This document shows, one piece after another, positions 21,690 to 32,391 of a DNA stretch of 64,000 nucleotides; the stretch's first letter is position 1, and each line of letters begins with the position of its first letter. A program made the translations under genes and the position numbers. Under the pieces are notes generated by a model. That model was not told the DNA's origin, ran no database searches, and saw only the letters and a list, made by a program, of their open reading frames with translations. This stretch comes from Purpureocillium takamizusanense (Eukaryota > Ascomycota > Sordariomycetes > Hypocreales > Ophiocordycipitaceae), in contig NC_063071.1 of NCBI RefSeq assembly GCF_022605165.1, forward strand, positions 2,666,001-2,730,000, given 5' to 3'.

Positions 21690-24134
21690 ATGGCCAAAAT
21701 GGACTTAACGCACGAGATCCCGCTTGAGACTGTTGACTCCGGAGTCGCAAGCACACCTCCTCCGCCTGCACAAGCTGCCAGCATGGATGCCGACAATCAT
21801 TCAGACTATCCGAACTTCGACCTATCCGCATATGAACAGGATTTCTGGGACCGCGAAAGTATTCTCAGAGAGACTACGGCTTACCAAGCATTCGCTGTAA
21901 CTAACATATCCCGGGCCATTACAGTCCGGGATCTCCCAAATCTGGACGATGTGACCTTGCACGGCATTTCTGCGGCACGCCAAGCACAATTGTGGGCTCA
22001 AGAGGTCTCGCGACTGATGGACTTGAACGAAGCTGAATCTACGAGTCTGTTCCGCCCAGCGACTGTACGAGGAAGTGAGGTCTTTGCCAACTATTCAGAG
22101 GCCCTCGAGACCATGTCGAGCTTCACTGGCCGTATGTGGGACGCCATGAATGTGATCGTGTGCGATTCGCAAGCTGCACTCGCCAACAAATACGAGGAGC
22201 TCTACAATCACGAAATAGGGTTACGAAGCCTGAATCACCTTGAGTCTATGGAAACCCAAGCTACAGAGCCCATTGCCCACTGTGTCGCGGAGGACCCTTT
22301 CCTCCAGGAGGATTATGACGCCTTCATTGACTATTGCATTTCAGCAATTGCGACCTTGGTGTTTGTTATCTTTCGTGATGTTTATGACGGACGGCCCGCG
22401 CATTTTATCTCGGAGCTGGCGAAGATATCGACCAAACTGAAAGTCGTGTCGGTGAATCCGCTTCTTTGTGCCCGAACCTCGCTCAAAAACGGCAGAGAAT
22501 GTGTCGACATCGATTTGCAACATGACAGGATCAATTCCAATGAAGCTATCATTGACGCCGACGAAGAATCTCTATTGCCGATGCTTTCTGCACGGCATAG
22601 GGGGAGAGTTTCCCGTACAGCTAAGTGGCAAACACTACGGATGGCCATCGAGGCACAATACTACTTGCACACGACGCTATACCAGTACACCATTCTTGAG
22701 CTATTACGCATTGTGCTCTTTTCTTTGCGCCCACCAAAATATACCAGCAGATGGGAACAATACACTGCCTCTGCAGCTGTATACAGGACGACATTTGCTC
22801 GTACGCCAACGATGATATTCCAGGACGGGCATCGAAACTTCACTGGTTCGTCGGACAGTGTCATGGTATACTACGCCTGCGGCGCAATTTTAATGGTTAG
22901 AAAGTTGTTTGATGAACTAAAACGCCAAGAAAGCAATCATGAGAGACTCGGTACGCGAGGGGCCGGCGCCGCGGACGCATCTACATCAAGTCGCGTCCAG
23001 ACCAACGGAGACTCAAACCAAAGCACATCGGCAATGCAACAACCTGGCTTTGTCAGATGTCCGAGATCATACTACATACAAGTCCTGATTAAAGACAATC
23101 ACGATATCTATCGCAAGGACTGCGCTCCAATCCCTAGTCGAACACCGCTTCAATCTATTTGCGACGTCATCAGTGTTTTCGTCCCTCTCATGCTTTCTCA
23201 GCCCCGAGCCGCGCGCACCCTTGCCGAGTGCATCAGATCGACTGGAAAACATGAGATTGATAATGTATATTACAATTCTGTGTCCAAATGGGACAGTGCT
23301 GTCGTGGAAATCTGCCTCAGCTGGCACCCGAAAGAAAACTTACATGAATTCAAACTTAGCCGCCTGGACTCCTATTTCAACATCCAAAAGGCCGTCCAAC
23401 ACACCCATGAGCTGGAAGCAGCGAGTTCTAGAATGAGTACGTGGATCATACAGGAGAAAGGAGTTATGGTGAACTGCAAAATATATGTTGCAGCGCTCAT
23501 GCTTCTGTGCTCCTCGCTCGTGGGTGGGGGCATCGTCATGGGACTCACTGTCGGCACGCGCATCTCAGGCGTCGATCCCTTCAATTTAGCGTCTTTTTCA
23601 TGGATTCTTGCCGCTTTTGTCATGCTAATCGGAAAGAGTGTACGTGTTAGGTCGTGGTATTGGAATGATTTTGTGCACGGGCGTGTGTTGTGTCAGAGTC
23701 TCTCCGAGCTGTCATCGGTGACCCGGATCAACGCCCAGCATATCTTCATCAGGCTTTTCGAGGACGAGCAGTTTTCCTTCTTGCAGACTCGCGGACCTCA
23801 TAATATTTTGTTCATGCGCAAGTCGGATGACGGTTTCGCAATCGATGTGCCAGTAGCACTGAGGACCATGATGAGCTGTGGGCTGTTCATGGTATATGTG
23901 TGGAAGCAGCCGTACGGCACGGCATTTATTTGCCTAGACCTACGACGAGGAACGGATTTCAACATGGTGCCGGAGTCTTCAATTTATGAAGCAGACCATG
24001 CCAGCAGGGAGCTCATCATCTCTGAGACTCCCTATTCCAGTTGCGAGGAGAGCCCGAACCGTCTCCACACCGGACGGATACATTGGTCAAAGGCAATCGG
24101 AATCTGTTTCAACAAAAGAGAGTATTTCGGATAA
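21690..24134 (+). CDS. orphan fungal membrane protein of unknown function
   Basis: The start ATG at 21690 (MAKMDLTHEI) gives 814 residues in one exon; a second ATG lies three codons later. Residues 1-590 are largely soluble and acidic to mixed. Two close hydrophobic segments lie at about residues 599-621 (VAALMLLCSSLVGGGIVMGL) and 631-650 (FSWILAAFVMLIG), followed by a conserved-looking tail with WYWNDFVHGRVLCQS and later LFMVYVW and FICLDLRRGT. I associate this tail with uncharacterised Fusarium-type hypothetical proteins but cannot name a domain. Codon use is less GC-biased than that of the neighbouring core genes. It sits between an SDR pseudogene and the transketolase, in a stretch that looks accessory. 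Confidence 0.75.
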   Translation: MAKMDLTHEIPLETVDSGVASTPPPPAQAASMDADNHSDYPNFDLSAYEQDFWDRESILRETTAYQAFAVTNISRAITVRDLPNLDDVTLHGISAARQAQLWAQEVSRLMDLNEAESTSLFRPATVRGSEVFANYSEALETMSSFTGRMWDAMNVIVCDSQAALANKYEELYNHEIGLRSLNHLESMETQATEPIAHCVAEDPFLQEDYDAFIDYCISAIATLVFVIFRDVYDGRPAHFISELAKISTKLKVVSVNPLLCARTSLKNGRECVDIDLQHDRINSNEAIIDADEESLLPMLSARHRGRVSRTAKWQTLRMAIEAQYYLHTTLYQYTILELLRIVLFSLRPPKYTSRWEQYTASAAVYRTTFARTPTMIFQDGHRNFTGSSDSVMVYYACGAILMVRKLFDELKRQESNHERLGTRGAGAADASTSSRVQTNGDSNQSTSAMQQPGFVRCPRSYYIQVLIKDNHDIYRKDCAPIPSRTPLQSICDVISVFVPLMLSQPRAARTLAECIRSTGKHEIDNVYYNSVSKWDSAVVEICLSWHPKENLHEFKLSRLDSYFNIQKAVQHTHELEAASSRMSTWIIQEKGVMVNCKIYVAALMLLCSSLVGGGIVMGLTVGTRISGVDPFNLASFSWILAAFVMLIGKSVRVRSWYWNDFVHGRVLCQSLSELSSVTRINAQHIFIRLFEDEQFSFLQTRGPHNILFMRKSDDGFAIDVPVALRTMMSCGLFMVYVWKQPYGTAFICLDLRRGTDFNMVPESSIYEADHASRELIISETPYSSCEESPNRLHTGRIHWSKAIGICFNKREYFG

Positions 24135-24640
24135 TAGACCAGGTGTAGACAGGCAGCGAACAAAACTCAATGGTGCAATAGATGAGCATGTGAGCTGGGC
24201 GTACTATCCATGATACGAACCTCATGTTCCCAATATGACACCTTCGGAGAGACCTAAATTAACCCTAGGTGATTCAAAAGCTATCGTCAGGCCGGGACTT
24301 CAGCATCACGTGTATATCCGTCCAGGACAGTTGGGATAAGTTCGAGTGGCGTATAGTACTTTAGCGGCTCGTGGTGAGGCGCTTGAAATTGCCTCTTTCG
24401 GAATTCAGTATGACTTCGCGCCACCCAGTCATTCCCGGAATGCCTAATGGATCGATCAGGGAAATCAACCATGGCCTTACGTGACTATAACTAGATAGTA
24501 GAGGAGCAGCACGGCTTCAAAACCCTTCTTAACACTAACTAAGTATTAATTATCTTTTTAACTAACCATTCAAGATTCTAAGGTGTGTTTTAACATCCTC
24601 TTCGCAGATTTGAAGTTTCTATGTCTCGTACAGCATAACA
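24135..24640. other. A/T-rich spacer upstream of the transketolase
   Basis: This contains an A/T-rich patch at 24520-24580 (repeated TTAAC/ACTAA units) that probably belongs to the promoter. No gene is seen. Confidence 0.5.
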
Positions 24641-27023
24641 ATGGGGCCCACTGGCGTGAATGCGGAGTCGCAGGACGGCCTCATAGATGTCAAGAAAGAT
24701 ATCAACCGATTCAGCAAGGAGCATGACAAGGTGATAGACTTGGTTCTGCGTCAGTTCCGGTGCCTCATTGCCGACCTGTGCCAGCAGTTCAATGGCGGTC
24801 ACCCCGGGTACGTGACTCTCAGGCCTCACTGGTCATGTATACCAAAATCCTGACCGTTCCAGGAGCGCCATGGGCATGGCGGCCATTGGCATTGCCCTCT
24901 GGAAATACGCCATGAAGTACTCTCCCCGCAACCCCGACTTCTTCAACCGCGATCGTTTCGTACTCTCCAACGGCCACACGTGCCTCTTCCAATACACATT
25001 CCTGCACCTCACCGGCTACCCGGCCACGACCCTCGACCAGCTCAAGTCGTACCACTCTTCCCGCAGCGACTCACTCTGCCCCGGCCACCCGGAGATTGAG
25101 CACCCGGGTATCGAGGTCACGACGGGACCCCTTGGCCAGGGTCTCGCGAACGCGGTCGGTCTGGCCATGGCGACGAAGAATCTCGCCGCTACGTACAACC
25201 GGCCGGAGTCGGGACTTAGCCTCGTCGACAATACGACATGGTGCATGATTGGCGATGCGTGTCTGCAGGAGGGCGTCGCTCTCGAGGCGATCCAACTTGC
25301 TGGCCATTGGAGGCTGAATAACCTTGTTGTCATCTACGATAATAACCAGATTACCTGCGACGGGAGCGTCGATCTGTGCAACACAGAGGACGTGGATGCG
25401 AAAATGCGGGCATGTGGATGGGACGTACTCAACGTTGAAGATGGATGCTACGATGTCGAAGGTATCGTCAACGCGCTGCTCACGGCCAAGGCCTCGGCGA
25501 AGAAGCCTACTTTCATCAACGTTCGCACAGTAATTGGCATTGGGAGCAAGGTCGCGGGTGACGCCAAAGCCCACGGCGCGGCGTACGGAGCAGAAGACGT
25601 CAGGAGCATCAAGCAGGCCTTTGGCATGAACCCGGACGAGCACTTTGTCCTTCACGACGAAGTGTATGGCTTCTTCCGCGAGATGATACCAAGGGGCGAG
25701 GAACTGGAACGGGATTGGGAAAAAATGGTTACAGAATACGCCAAGGAATATCCGGATCTTCACGCCGAGTTCATGGCGAGAGTGGAGGGGCGCTTCACGC
25801 AAGACTGGACAACGCTCATCCCGCGCAAGGAGGACTTCCCTACATCGCCGACACCAACACGAAAGTCGTCTGGCCTCGTGTGCAATCCCCTTGCGGAGAG
25901 CCTGCCCAGCTTCATGGTCGGAACAGCGGATCTGTCGCCCTCTGTCAATATGATTTGGAAAGGCAAGGTCGACTTTCAGCATGTAGGCCATGTCCCTGGG
26001 CACACACAAACACGAATTGCCAGCAGAAATACTGACGGCGCAACAGCCCGGCCTGCAAACATCTTGCGGCATCAATGGCGACTATGCTGGCAGATATATA
26101 CACTGGGGAGTTCGCGAACATGCCATGGCGTCCATCTCCAACGGCTTAGCTGCCTTTAACAAAGGCACCTTTCTGCCCGTTACATCCAGCTTCTTCATGT
26201 TCTACATCGTAAGGATTCCCCCTTAGTGTTAACCAAGATAAAGCGTACCAGGATCTGATATTGGGATTAGTACGCCGCCCCAGGCGTTCGCATGGGCGCC
26301 CTCCAACGCCTCCAAGCCATCCACATAGCGACGCACGACTCCATCGGCACCGGCGAAGACGGGCCGACACACCAACCCATTGAGCTCGCCGTGCTCTATC
26401 GCGCCATGCCCAACGTACTTTACATCCGCCCCTGTGACTCGGAAGAGGTCGCCGGCGCGTATACAGCCGCCCTCGGCGCTCGGGACACGCCGTCCATCAT
26501 CTCCCTCTCCCGCCAGGCCGTGGAACAGTACCCGCAGCACTCGAGCCGCGACGGCGTGCAGCGCGGCGCCTACATCTTCATCGAAGAGGACGAGACCAAC
26601 GGCGGCGCAGACGTGACTCTCATCGGCGTCGGCGCGGAAATGTGCTTCGCCGTCAAGACGCGGGAGGTGCTCCGCCAAAGATTCGGCATCAGGGCACGCG
26701 TCGTATCGTTCCCGTGCCAGCGCCTCTTCGACGCCCAGCCCGTCGAGTACAAGCGCCAGACGCTGCAGTACAGGAGCAACGCACCGCGGGTCGTCATCGA
26801 GGCGTACGCCGTCAACGGGTGGGAGCGCTATGCCGACGCGGGGTTCACGATGTCGACGTTTGGAAAGAGTCTGCCTGGCAAGGATGCGTACAAGTGCTTT
26901 GGCTTCGACGAGGACGTTATTGCGCCCGAAGTGGCGAAACTGGTAGAGCTCGTGAGGAGAGACGGGGTGGAAAGCTTGCGAGGAGAGTTTCGCGACCTGA
27001 ACCCTGTGCGACACCCCCATTGA
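24641..27023 (+). CDS. transketolase of the dihydroxyacetone-synthase type
   Basis: The model is join(24641..24807, 24863..25982, 26047..26208, 26271..27023), 733 residues. Transketolases use thiamine diphosphate to move two-carbon units; the dihydroxyacetone-synthase branch transfers them to formaldehyde in methylotrophic yeasts. Domain order is normal: an N-terminal ThDP domain (FNGGHPGSAMGMAAIG; GDACLQEG at residue 186 leading to YDNNQ), a pyrimidine-binding domain (IHWGVREHAMASISNG, then DSIGTGEDGPTHQP) and a C-terminal domain. The HPGSAMG and TGEDGPTHQP blocks fit the DHAS-like branch found in many Hypocreales that are not methylotrophic. The C-terminus (VRHPH) shows no peroxisomal SKL-type signal. 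All three introns (55, 64 and 62 nt) keep phase. Its real substrate in this fungus is unknown. Confidence 0.9.
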
Positions 27024-27235
27024 CTACTTCGTAGCATACCTTGAGGCCATCACCATCCTCATAACAAGGAGACGCATGAATATATCTTCGGCCATATATA
27101 TAGAAACAAGCACGTGCCACGTATACATCTGGTACCGGAGTACATGTAATACAATCTCCCCGGGTATCGTATGCAAAACACTAAACCAGTGCTACATAAA
27201 GCATTCAAATCAAAAACGCCTGCTCAACTCCCGTC

Positions 27236-28205
27236 TCATCGCCGAGTCAAGCCCCTGGTGAGTCTATGATGCTGCTCCAAACCCGGCAGCGACGTCGCCC
27301 CCTCGTAGGCCAATTCCGCGATCTGCTCCAACCAACGATTCCCCAGGAGGACCACCAGCACCGGCCACTGCCTCGCCACCGCGTGCGACAGCTCCTGGCC
27401 CGTCTGGCGGACGCCCTCCGTCATGCTCTCGCCCAACCGCCCGACCTCGCGGATGATGTAGCGCGCAGCCTGCCCGGCCTGCTCTCGCGCCGTCGTCGAC
27501 ACCTCGCCCCCCTGAACCGACTGAACCGCGGTAGACGCCGCGGTGGTGGCGGCGGCGGTGGCAGCGGTGCCGACGCGCTGCGCTTGGCCCGGGAGGCTCC
27601 TCAGGGCGCGGATGACGGGCGCCGCGCGGGGGTACTCGATTTCGAACCGGTACATCTCGTGCAGCAGCGGCCGTTCGAAGGGCACCTCGTAGTCGAACGG
27701 GCCGTTTTCCCAGTCCAGACTCGACGTCGATGACCACACGTACTCGACGCCGGCGTCATCGAACTCGCACGGCGCCTCGCCGGTGGCGTCGGCCTCGGTG
27801 GTCGCCACTCCTTTTGCTTTACGGCCGTCGTCAGTCTCCGATGGGGGTTGGGCGCCGCCCGTACCTTGTTGGACGGGTCGAGGGGAGTCCGTCAACACCC
27901 ACGCCTCGGACCCATCGGAGCCGCAACCCACCGAGTCGTCGCTCAGTGGTATCGAGACGAACTCCGGGGACACTTGCTGGGCGCTCCTGGGCTGCTCTGG
28001 GGACCCGGGGAGTGGGAGACTGTGGTCTGGCCGGGGAGTGTCCTCGCGGAAAAGGCCGTCTTGAGTGGCCAACGGCGTCAGTAGCAGCACATACACACAC
28101 ACACTACCTAGTCTATACGTCATATGAAAAGAAAACAGAAAGAAAAAGGAACGTACCTATTTGTGAAGAAGCAGAGACCGCATCGCTGGGAGAGCCAGTA
28201 GACAT
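27236..28205 (-). CDS. unrecognised hydrophilic protein
   Basis: My preferred model is complement(join(27236..28059, 28157..28205)), 290 residues beginning MSTGSPSDAV. A GTACGT donor, a CTGAC branch site and a CAAG acceptor give a 97 nt intron. An alternative single-exon reading starts at 28123 and creates a false signal-peptide-like start (MTYRLGSVCVYVLLL); I reject it because that stretch contains the intron end. The N-terminal third is acidic and Pro/Ser-rich. The middle has an FEIEYPRAAPVIRALRS block. Residues from about 185 form an Ala/Thr-rich amphipathic helix (AATAAATTAAS) leading to helical segments (REVGRLGESMTEGVRQTGQE) and one moderately hydrophobic stretch (WPVLVVLLGNRWL). I recognise no family. 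It may associate with membranes through the helix. Confidence 0.6.
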
Positions 28206-28906
28206 GGTGTCAGTTGCTCAGGGCAAGTACACCAAGCGAGAGAAGGAAGACTCCTCGGCACAAGGGCCATTATATACCTGATGTCACTGGGGTAAATGAT
28301 TGACGTGTCCATTTGAAGAGAAAAGTCTTGCGGTGAATCACACCCTGAGCCAAAGTTTGAAAATTCGCAGATCAGTGACGTGCCACTCGACGCAGCCGAG
28401 TGGCTTTCAGCATCTTTGCGCCGGAGCAAACTCTCGCGTCACTATCATGCGGGCAGGCGCCGCCCTGGCGTCAGGGCCACAGCTATGGAGCAAAGTTACA
28501 AACTACTTAGTAGTGTCAGGCACGACCGATAGACGCTCGACCCTACGACAGTTGCCACTTTTTACCTGCGAGGCAGGTTCATCGGCTGAGAACGCATGAG
28601 CGCTTGACTCAACGGCGGTTGCAAGTCTTCACCGGGAAGTAGCTTTTCTGGCGAAGAAACTTTGACCCAATGCAGTTGCCAGTCCCCTTGGAAAGTAGGT
28701 TTGTCGACTAGGTGATCTGGACCAGGACCTTTGGCAGGCTTTGTTTGTATAAAAGAAATGTCCCTCAGTGCTCATCTTTCGTCTTTTGCCTGAAGTGTTA
28801 TACATACGGAAAAGCAAGGATATCAGACCGAAGCAGCTCTGGAAAATCAACACAAACAGCTTTTCCCATCATTACTTTACATCACCAAGCAACATACGTC
28901 TTCGTT
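28206..28906. other. divergent promoter region
   Basis: This spacer lies between two divergently transcribed unrecognised genes. A TATAAAAG box is visible at 28748-28755, about 155 bp before the proposed plus-strand start. Nothing else is recognised. Confidence 0.5.
28748..28755 (+). promoter_or_regulatory. TATA box candidate
   Basis: TATAAAAG lies 152 bp upstream of the proposed start at 28907, in a pyrimidine-flanked region. The call rests on the motif and its position only. Confidence 0.4.
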
Positions 28907-30742
28907 ATGCAGCCTACGTGAGTCCCCATGCCCCATGTCCAAGGCTCGTCGCGCCTTTCTTCACGCCAGTGTCGCTGACCCAGACATCTCCACGCAGAGG
29001 CACCGTCCAGCCGTCGGTGATGGAGCAGTCGTGGAGGCAATACGTCTCTGCGCACGGCCTGGAGCCTGCGGTGGTTGGCAGCGACGAATCGGAGCAGATC
29101 CGATACGCTGCCATTCAGGAGCGCCTTGCTCAGGCTGAAGAGCAGCGGAAGGAGGATGAGGACGCCCTTCTTCGGCACCACAGATTGCTGTCACGATGGC
29201 AGAGCGGCGGCAAGGGAGCCGACATTGGGTCATATATGCCCAGGCTCCGACGCATCGCCAGGGCCGCCGAGGGCATCGAGACGAGCCGAGACTTGCGACA
29301 GGAGGCCGCGCAGCGACACGAGTCGTTGCAGGAGTACTGTGAGCGGGAGTGGCCCCGGTTTTACCGCAAGACCAGGGTCCGCATCGGCCACGGCCTCGAG
29401 TCGGTCGAAGCAGTCGTCTCCACGTCACAGTACAATGCGGCGTACTATGGCAGCCACCAAGGAGGGGACTACATCTTCCGCCATGTGCCCGAGGTGCTAG
29501 AGGATGACGGGCAGGCGATATCCTGGTCCAGTGATCTTGCAAAGGTGCGCTTCGCAGCCGCCATCGGTGAGAACGAAGCCGATGTGGAACGGTCCTTTGT
29601 GTACTGCGGCCAGGTGCCTCGACCCTTGCGCGAGTACCTCAAGCGCCTGCACGTGGTGGTCCTGGAGGTGATGCAGATTCTGAGCGGCATCTCCAGCGTG
29701 TTTTCAGAGATCTCAGACGACGCCTCCATGGCTCCGACGATGGTCTTCCGGCCCGACAGGCAACTCTCTGGCCCAATGCTCGCCGACTTTTGCTCATCGT
29801 GGAGCCACGCGCTTCACACGGCCAACCCAGTCACTGTTGAGTGGGCCAGGACCAAGCTCCGCGACGGTCCGAGAGTCCTCGAGTTTGCGCAGCTCCTGCA
29901 CAGGATACGTACCGCCGGGCTGCCCGAGGCTACAGGCTCCATGTGGCCATTGATTGTGACTCTGGAAAAGGCCACCGGCCGGACCTTCTTCGAGATGATC
30001 GACGCGGCGGATCTCGAAGCGGCGCGCAAAGCAAAGAGGCTGCTCCTGCACGAGAAGAGGTTTGAGCATATGTTCCTGTATCAGACTCGTGAGGATGAAA
30101 ACACAATGGTGAGTCTCATCTTTTCTTGTTATTTTACGATCCTTTGCAGGTAATGAAGTGGGCGAGAGATTGAATTGGGTTTGTTTGCGAGCAGGTGCGA
30201 CGACGAGGCGTGTTAGTCGGGATGGCGTTAATCCGGATTCCGGCCTCGTGCCAATTGATCCACCCGACCGCAGCTAACATTTTCCGCTTTCCACCTCTGC
30301 CCAGGATATCCACAAGTTTTACACTGACGACGTCTACCGCGACGCCCCCAACCACCCCGACCGCGTCTACACTCGCCTAGACGTCCGCGAAGCCTTGGAG
30401 GTTGCTGAAGGTCTCTGCCACGACATTGAGCTCGACGACAGAGTCGCGGACCTGACAGAGTCAGACGCCTCCGACCCCGAAGACACGGAGCAGGCCCTCT
30501 CCGACTCTGAGCCGTTCGACGTCGGTCTCGATAGACTGCTGCATCCTCGGCGGAAAGAGTCCTCCGTGCACGTTGAGGATCACCGCGAACGCCGCCCTTC
30601 GAAGCGAAGACGCGAGAAAACTCTCTCACGCGAGACTCCCGTATCGAAGAAGAAGCGGAAACGGCGCGAAACGCGGTCGCCGCCAGTCCCAGGAGTCGCG
30701 ACGCCTGATTCGAACAACGCGGACACGGGTACAAGCGACTAG
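28907..30742 (+). CDS. unrecognised nuclear-type protein with basic C-terminus
   Basis: The model is join(28907..28917, 28998..30108, 30305..30742), 519 residues. A tiny 11 nt first exon (ATG CAG CCT AC) ends in a perfect GTGAGT donor, and the 80 nt intron has a GCTGAC branch site and CGCAG acceptor. A simpler start is the ATG at 29020 (MEQSWRQYVS). The first 360 residues are helical and charged, with coiled-coil-like stretches (QERLAQAEEQRKEDEDALL). The last exon is acidic (LTESDASDPEDTEQAL), followed by two basic clusters (SKRRREK and SKKKRKRRE) that look like nuclear localisation signals. Intron 2 is 196 nt, long for this window, and contains two internal CAG/GT junctions. I recognise no domain. 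mL40 starts only 90 bp downstream on the same strand. Confidence 0.6.
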
Positions 30743-30832
30743 AAGCTGTAGCGACTAGCGAGGCATACGAGGTCCCCAAGAAATCGGCACAAGGCGACAC
30801 GGCAGCACAACCGCCCGTCTTCCGCAGCAACG

Positions 30833-31417
30833 ATGGCGTCTCTCTTCTCCCTCAGGGGGCTATTCGCCCGCCGTGCCGCGGCTCCCACCGCCCAGCCCAC
30901 GACCTGCACATCCGCCACGCGCCTCTTCTCGACGACACCGTCCGTCGCGGCGCGCGCACCGCCCAAGTCCGTGAGCAAAGGTAGCAGCAGCAGCGGCGCC
31001 AAGAGCAGCAGCGCCGGCAGGCCCACGCGCAAGAACCGCGGGCCGACGCGGTCGGAGAACCACTCGCGCATCAAGACACTCCGACAGAACATGTTCTCGC
31101 CCGCACCGCCGCCGCTGCGCATGGCGCGCCTCCGCTACCTGCGCCACTGGACCATTCACCGCGCGTGGCAGCTCTTCCGCCGGCAGCAGCACGAGGCGCT
31201 GGACCGGGAGCGCCACCGCATGCACGCGGGCATGTTCAATGCGTGCGAGGAGCTGCGCCGCACCGTCGGGCCCGAGGGCCGCGACGAGGGGTACCTGTTT
31301 CGCGTGGCCATGGAGAAGAAGGGCGTCTACGGCATCGACGGCGTGCCCATTGAGTATGCGCGCTTCCAGACGGATACGCCCGCAAAGGAGGCTTGGAACC
31401 ACGACTGGAAGAGGTGA
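30833..31417 (+). CDS. MRPL28: mitochondrial large-subunit ribosomal protein mL40 (MRPL28)
   Basis: This is an intronless 194-residue protein. It begins with an Arg/Ala/Ser-rich presequence (ARRAAAP through RLFSTTPSVAARA) with the RLFST cleavage context typical of fungal matrix proteins. The mature part carries the mL40 core: MARLRYLRHWTIHRAWQLF, then ACEELRRTVGPEGRDEGYLF and a C-terminal EKKGVYGIDGVPIEYARFQ block. The protein is a structural component of the mitochondrial 54S subunit. Length and motifs agree with fungal mL40. The start lies 90 bp after the stop of the preceding same-strand gene, so its promoter must be very short or overlap that gene. Confidence 0.92.
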   Translation: MASLFSLRGLFARRAAAPTAQPTTCTSATRLFSTTPSVAARAPPKSVSKGSSSSGAKSSSAGRPTRKNRGPTRSENHSRIKTLRQNMFSPAPPPLRMARLRYLRHWTIHRAWQLFRRQQHEALDRERHRMHAGMFNACEELRRTVGPEGRDEGYLFRVAMEKKGVYGIDGVPIEYARFQTDTPAKEAWNHDWKR

Positions 31418-32391
31418 AGGGGGTCTAGCGTGTATGAGTAAGAACGGAGGGAGGGGGCTTGGCTTTCTATTTTTATGCAGGGCATAGCCATCCATGTATC
31501 ACCATCATGGGTTAGAGCACGGGTTAGGGCTCGTGTCGACAACCGAGTAAAGAACAGCATTGACGGCAATTTCAGTTCATCCATGAGATGGCGATTTGCA
31601 AAATCTTTCGTGGCGTGGTGCTGGACTGAGAAAATTCGCGCCAATTGGGAACTGGCTCTGCAGTCGCATATGCTGAGCCACACCAAGTCTGCTCGCCCGT
31701 CTCCTGTGCATCAGAGTGTCAAGCATTCGGCCAAATCGCGCAGCCATGACTCACGCGACGATTACGCGCGAAACGGGAGGGAGCGGGAACGAAATGGGTC
31801 AAAACATGAATCCTGCTTACTGTTCTATGCCTAGGCGGCGGTCACGCGCGCGTCGTCGTACCTTTATTAATACAGAGAGTGAGAAAAACCGCTTCTCTCC
31901 GTCTCCGTCGAACAGACAGATATCCAGTGTGTGCGCCCGCCGCTGCTCCTCCCAGGGCGCTGTATGTAAGAGAGTGTGGGGACATAAAAATGACAGATGC
32001 AGAGATGGACATGGCAAGAAAAAGAGAGAGGAAGAGGGAAAGGGAGGGCGAGGGCGAAGGGGGAAAGAGACTGCACAAAGAGTTCGCTTGCCGAAACAAT
32101 CCAAGAAAGACATGCTAATGCCGCGTGCGTGCGTGCGTGCCACCAGGGTGTGCGGAGTGCGAGCCCAGGGGGGGCTGGAGGGCCTGCGCACTGCGCTTTT
32201 CCCAAGGCCATTCACGGCCGCGACGCAAAAGGTGATGTGATGTCCAAGGCCGTTAAGGCACCCCTGTCGGTGCTGCATTCGGTGTTGTTGATTCTTGCTC
32301 CCCTGGTCCACAGGTCCGGACTCGTCGTTCCCATAGGGCTGACTGACTGCCCGCACGACAGATGACGGGATGGTCCCGCTGCACGGGGGCA
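31418..32391. other. convergent 3' spacer with polypurine tract
   Basis: This lies between convergent mL40 and Rho2. It contains a polypurine tract at about 32013-32070 and no credible gene. Confidence 0.55.

Noticed and set aside
28060..28123. Signal-peptide-like start MTYRLGSVCVYVLLL on the minus strand
   Set aside because: The stretch is the 3' end of an intron with a good GTACGT donor, a CTGAC branch and an acceptor. Splicing from ATG at 28205 gives an in-phase N-terminus.
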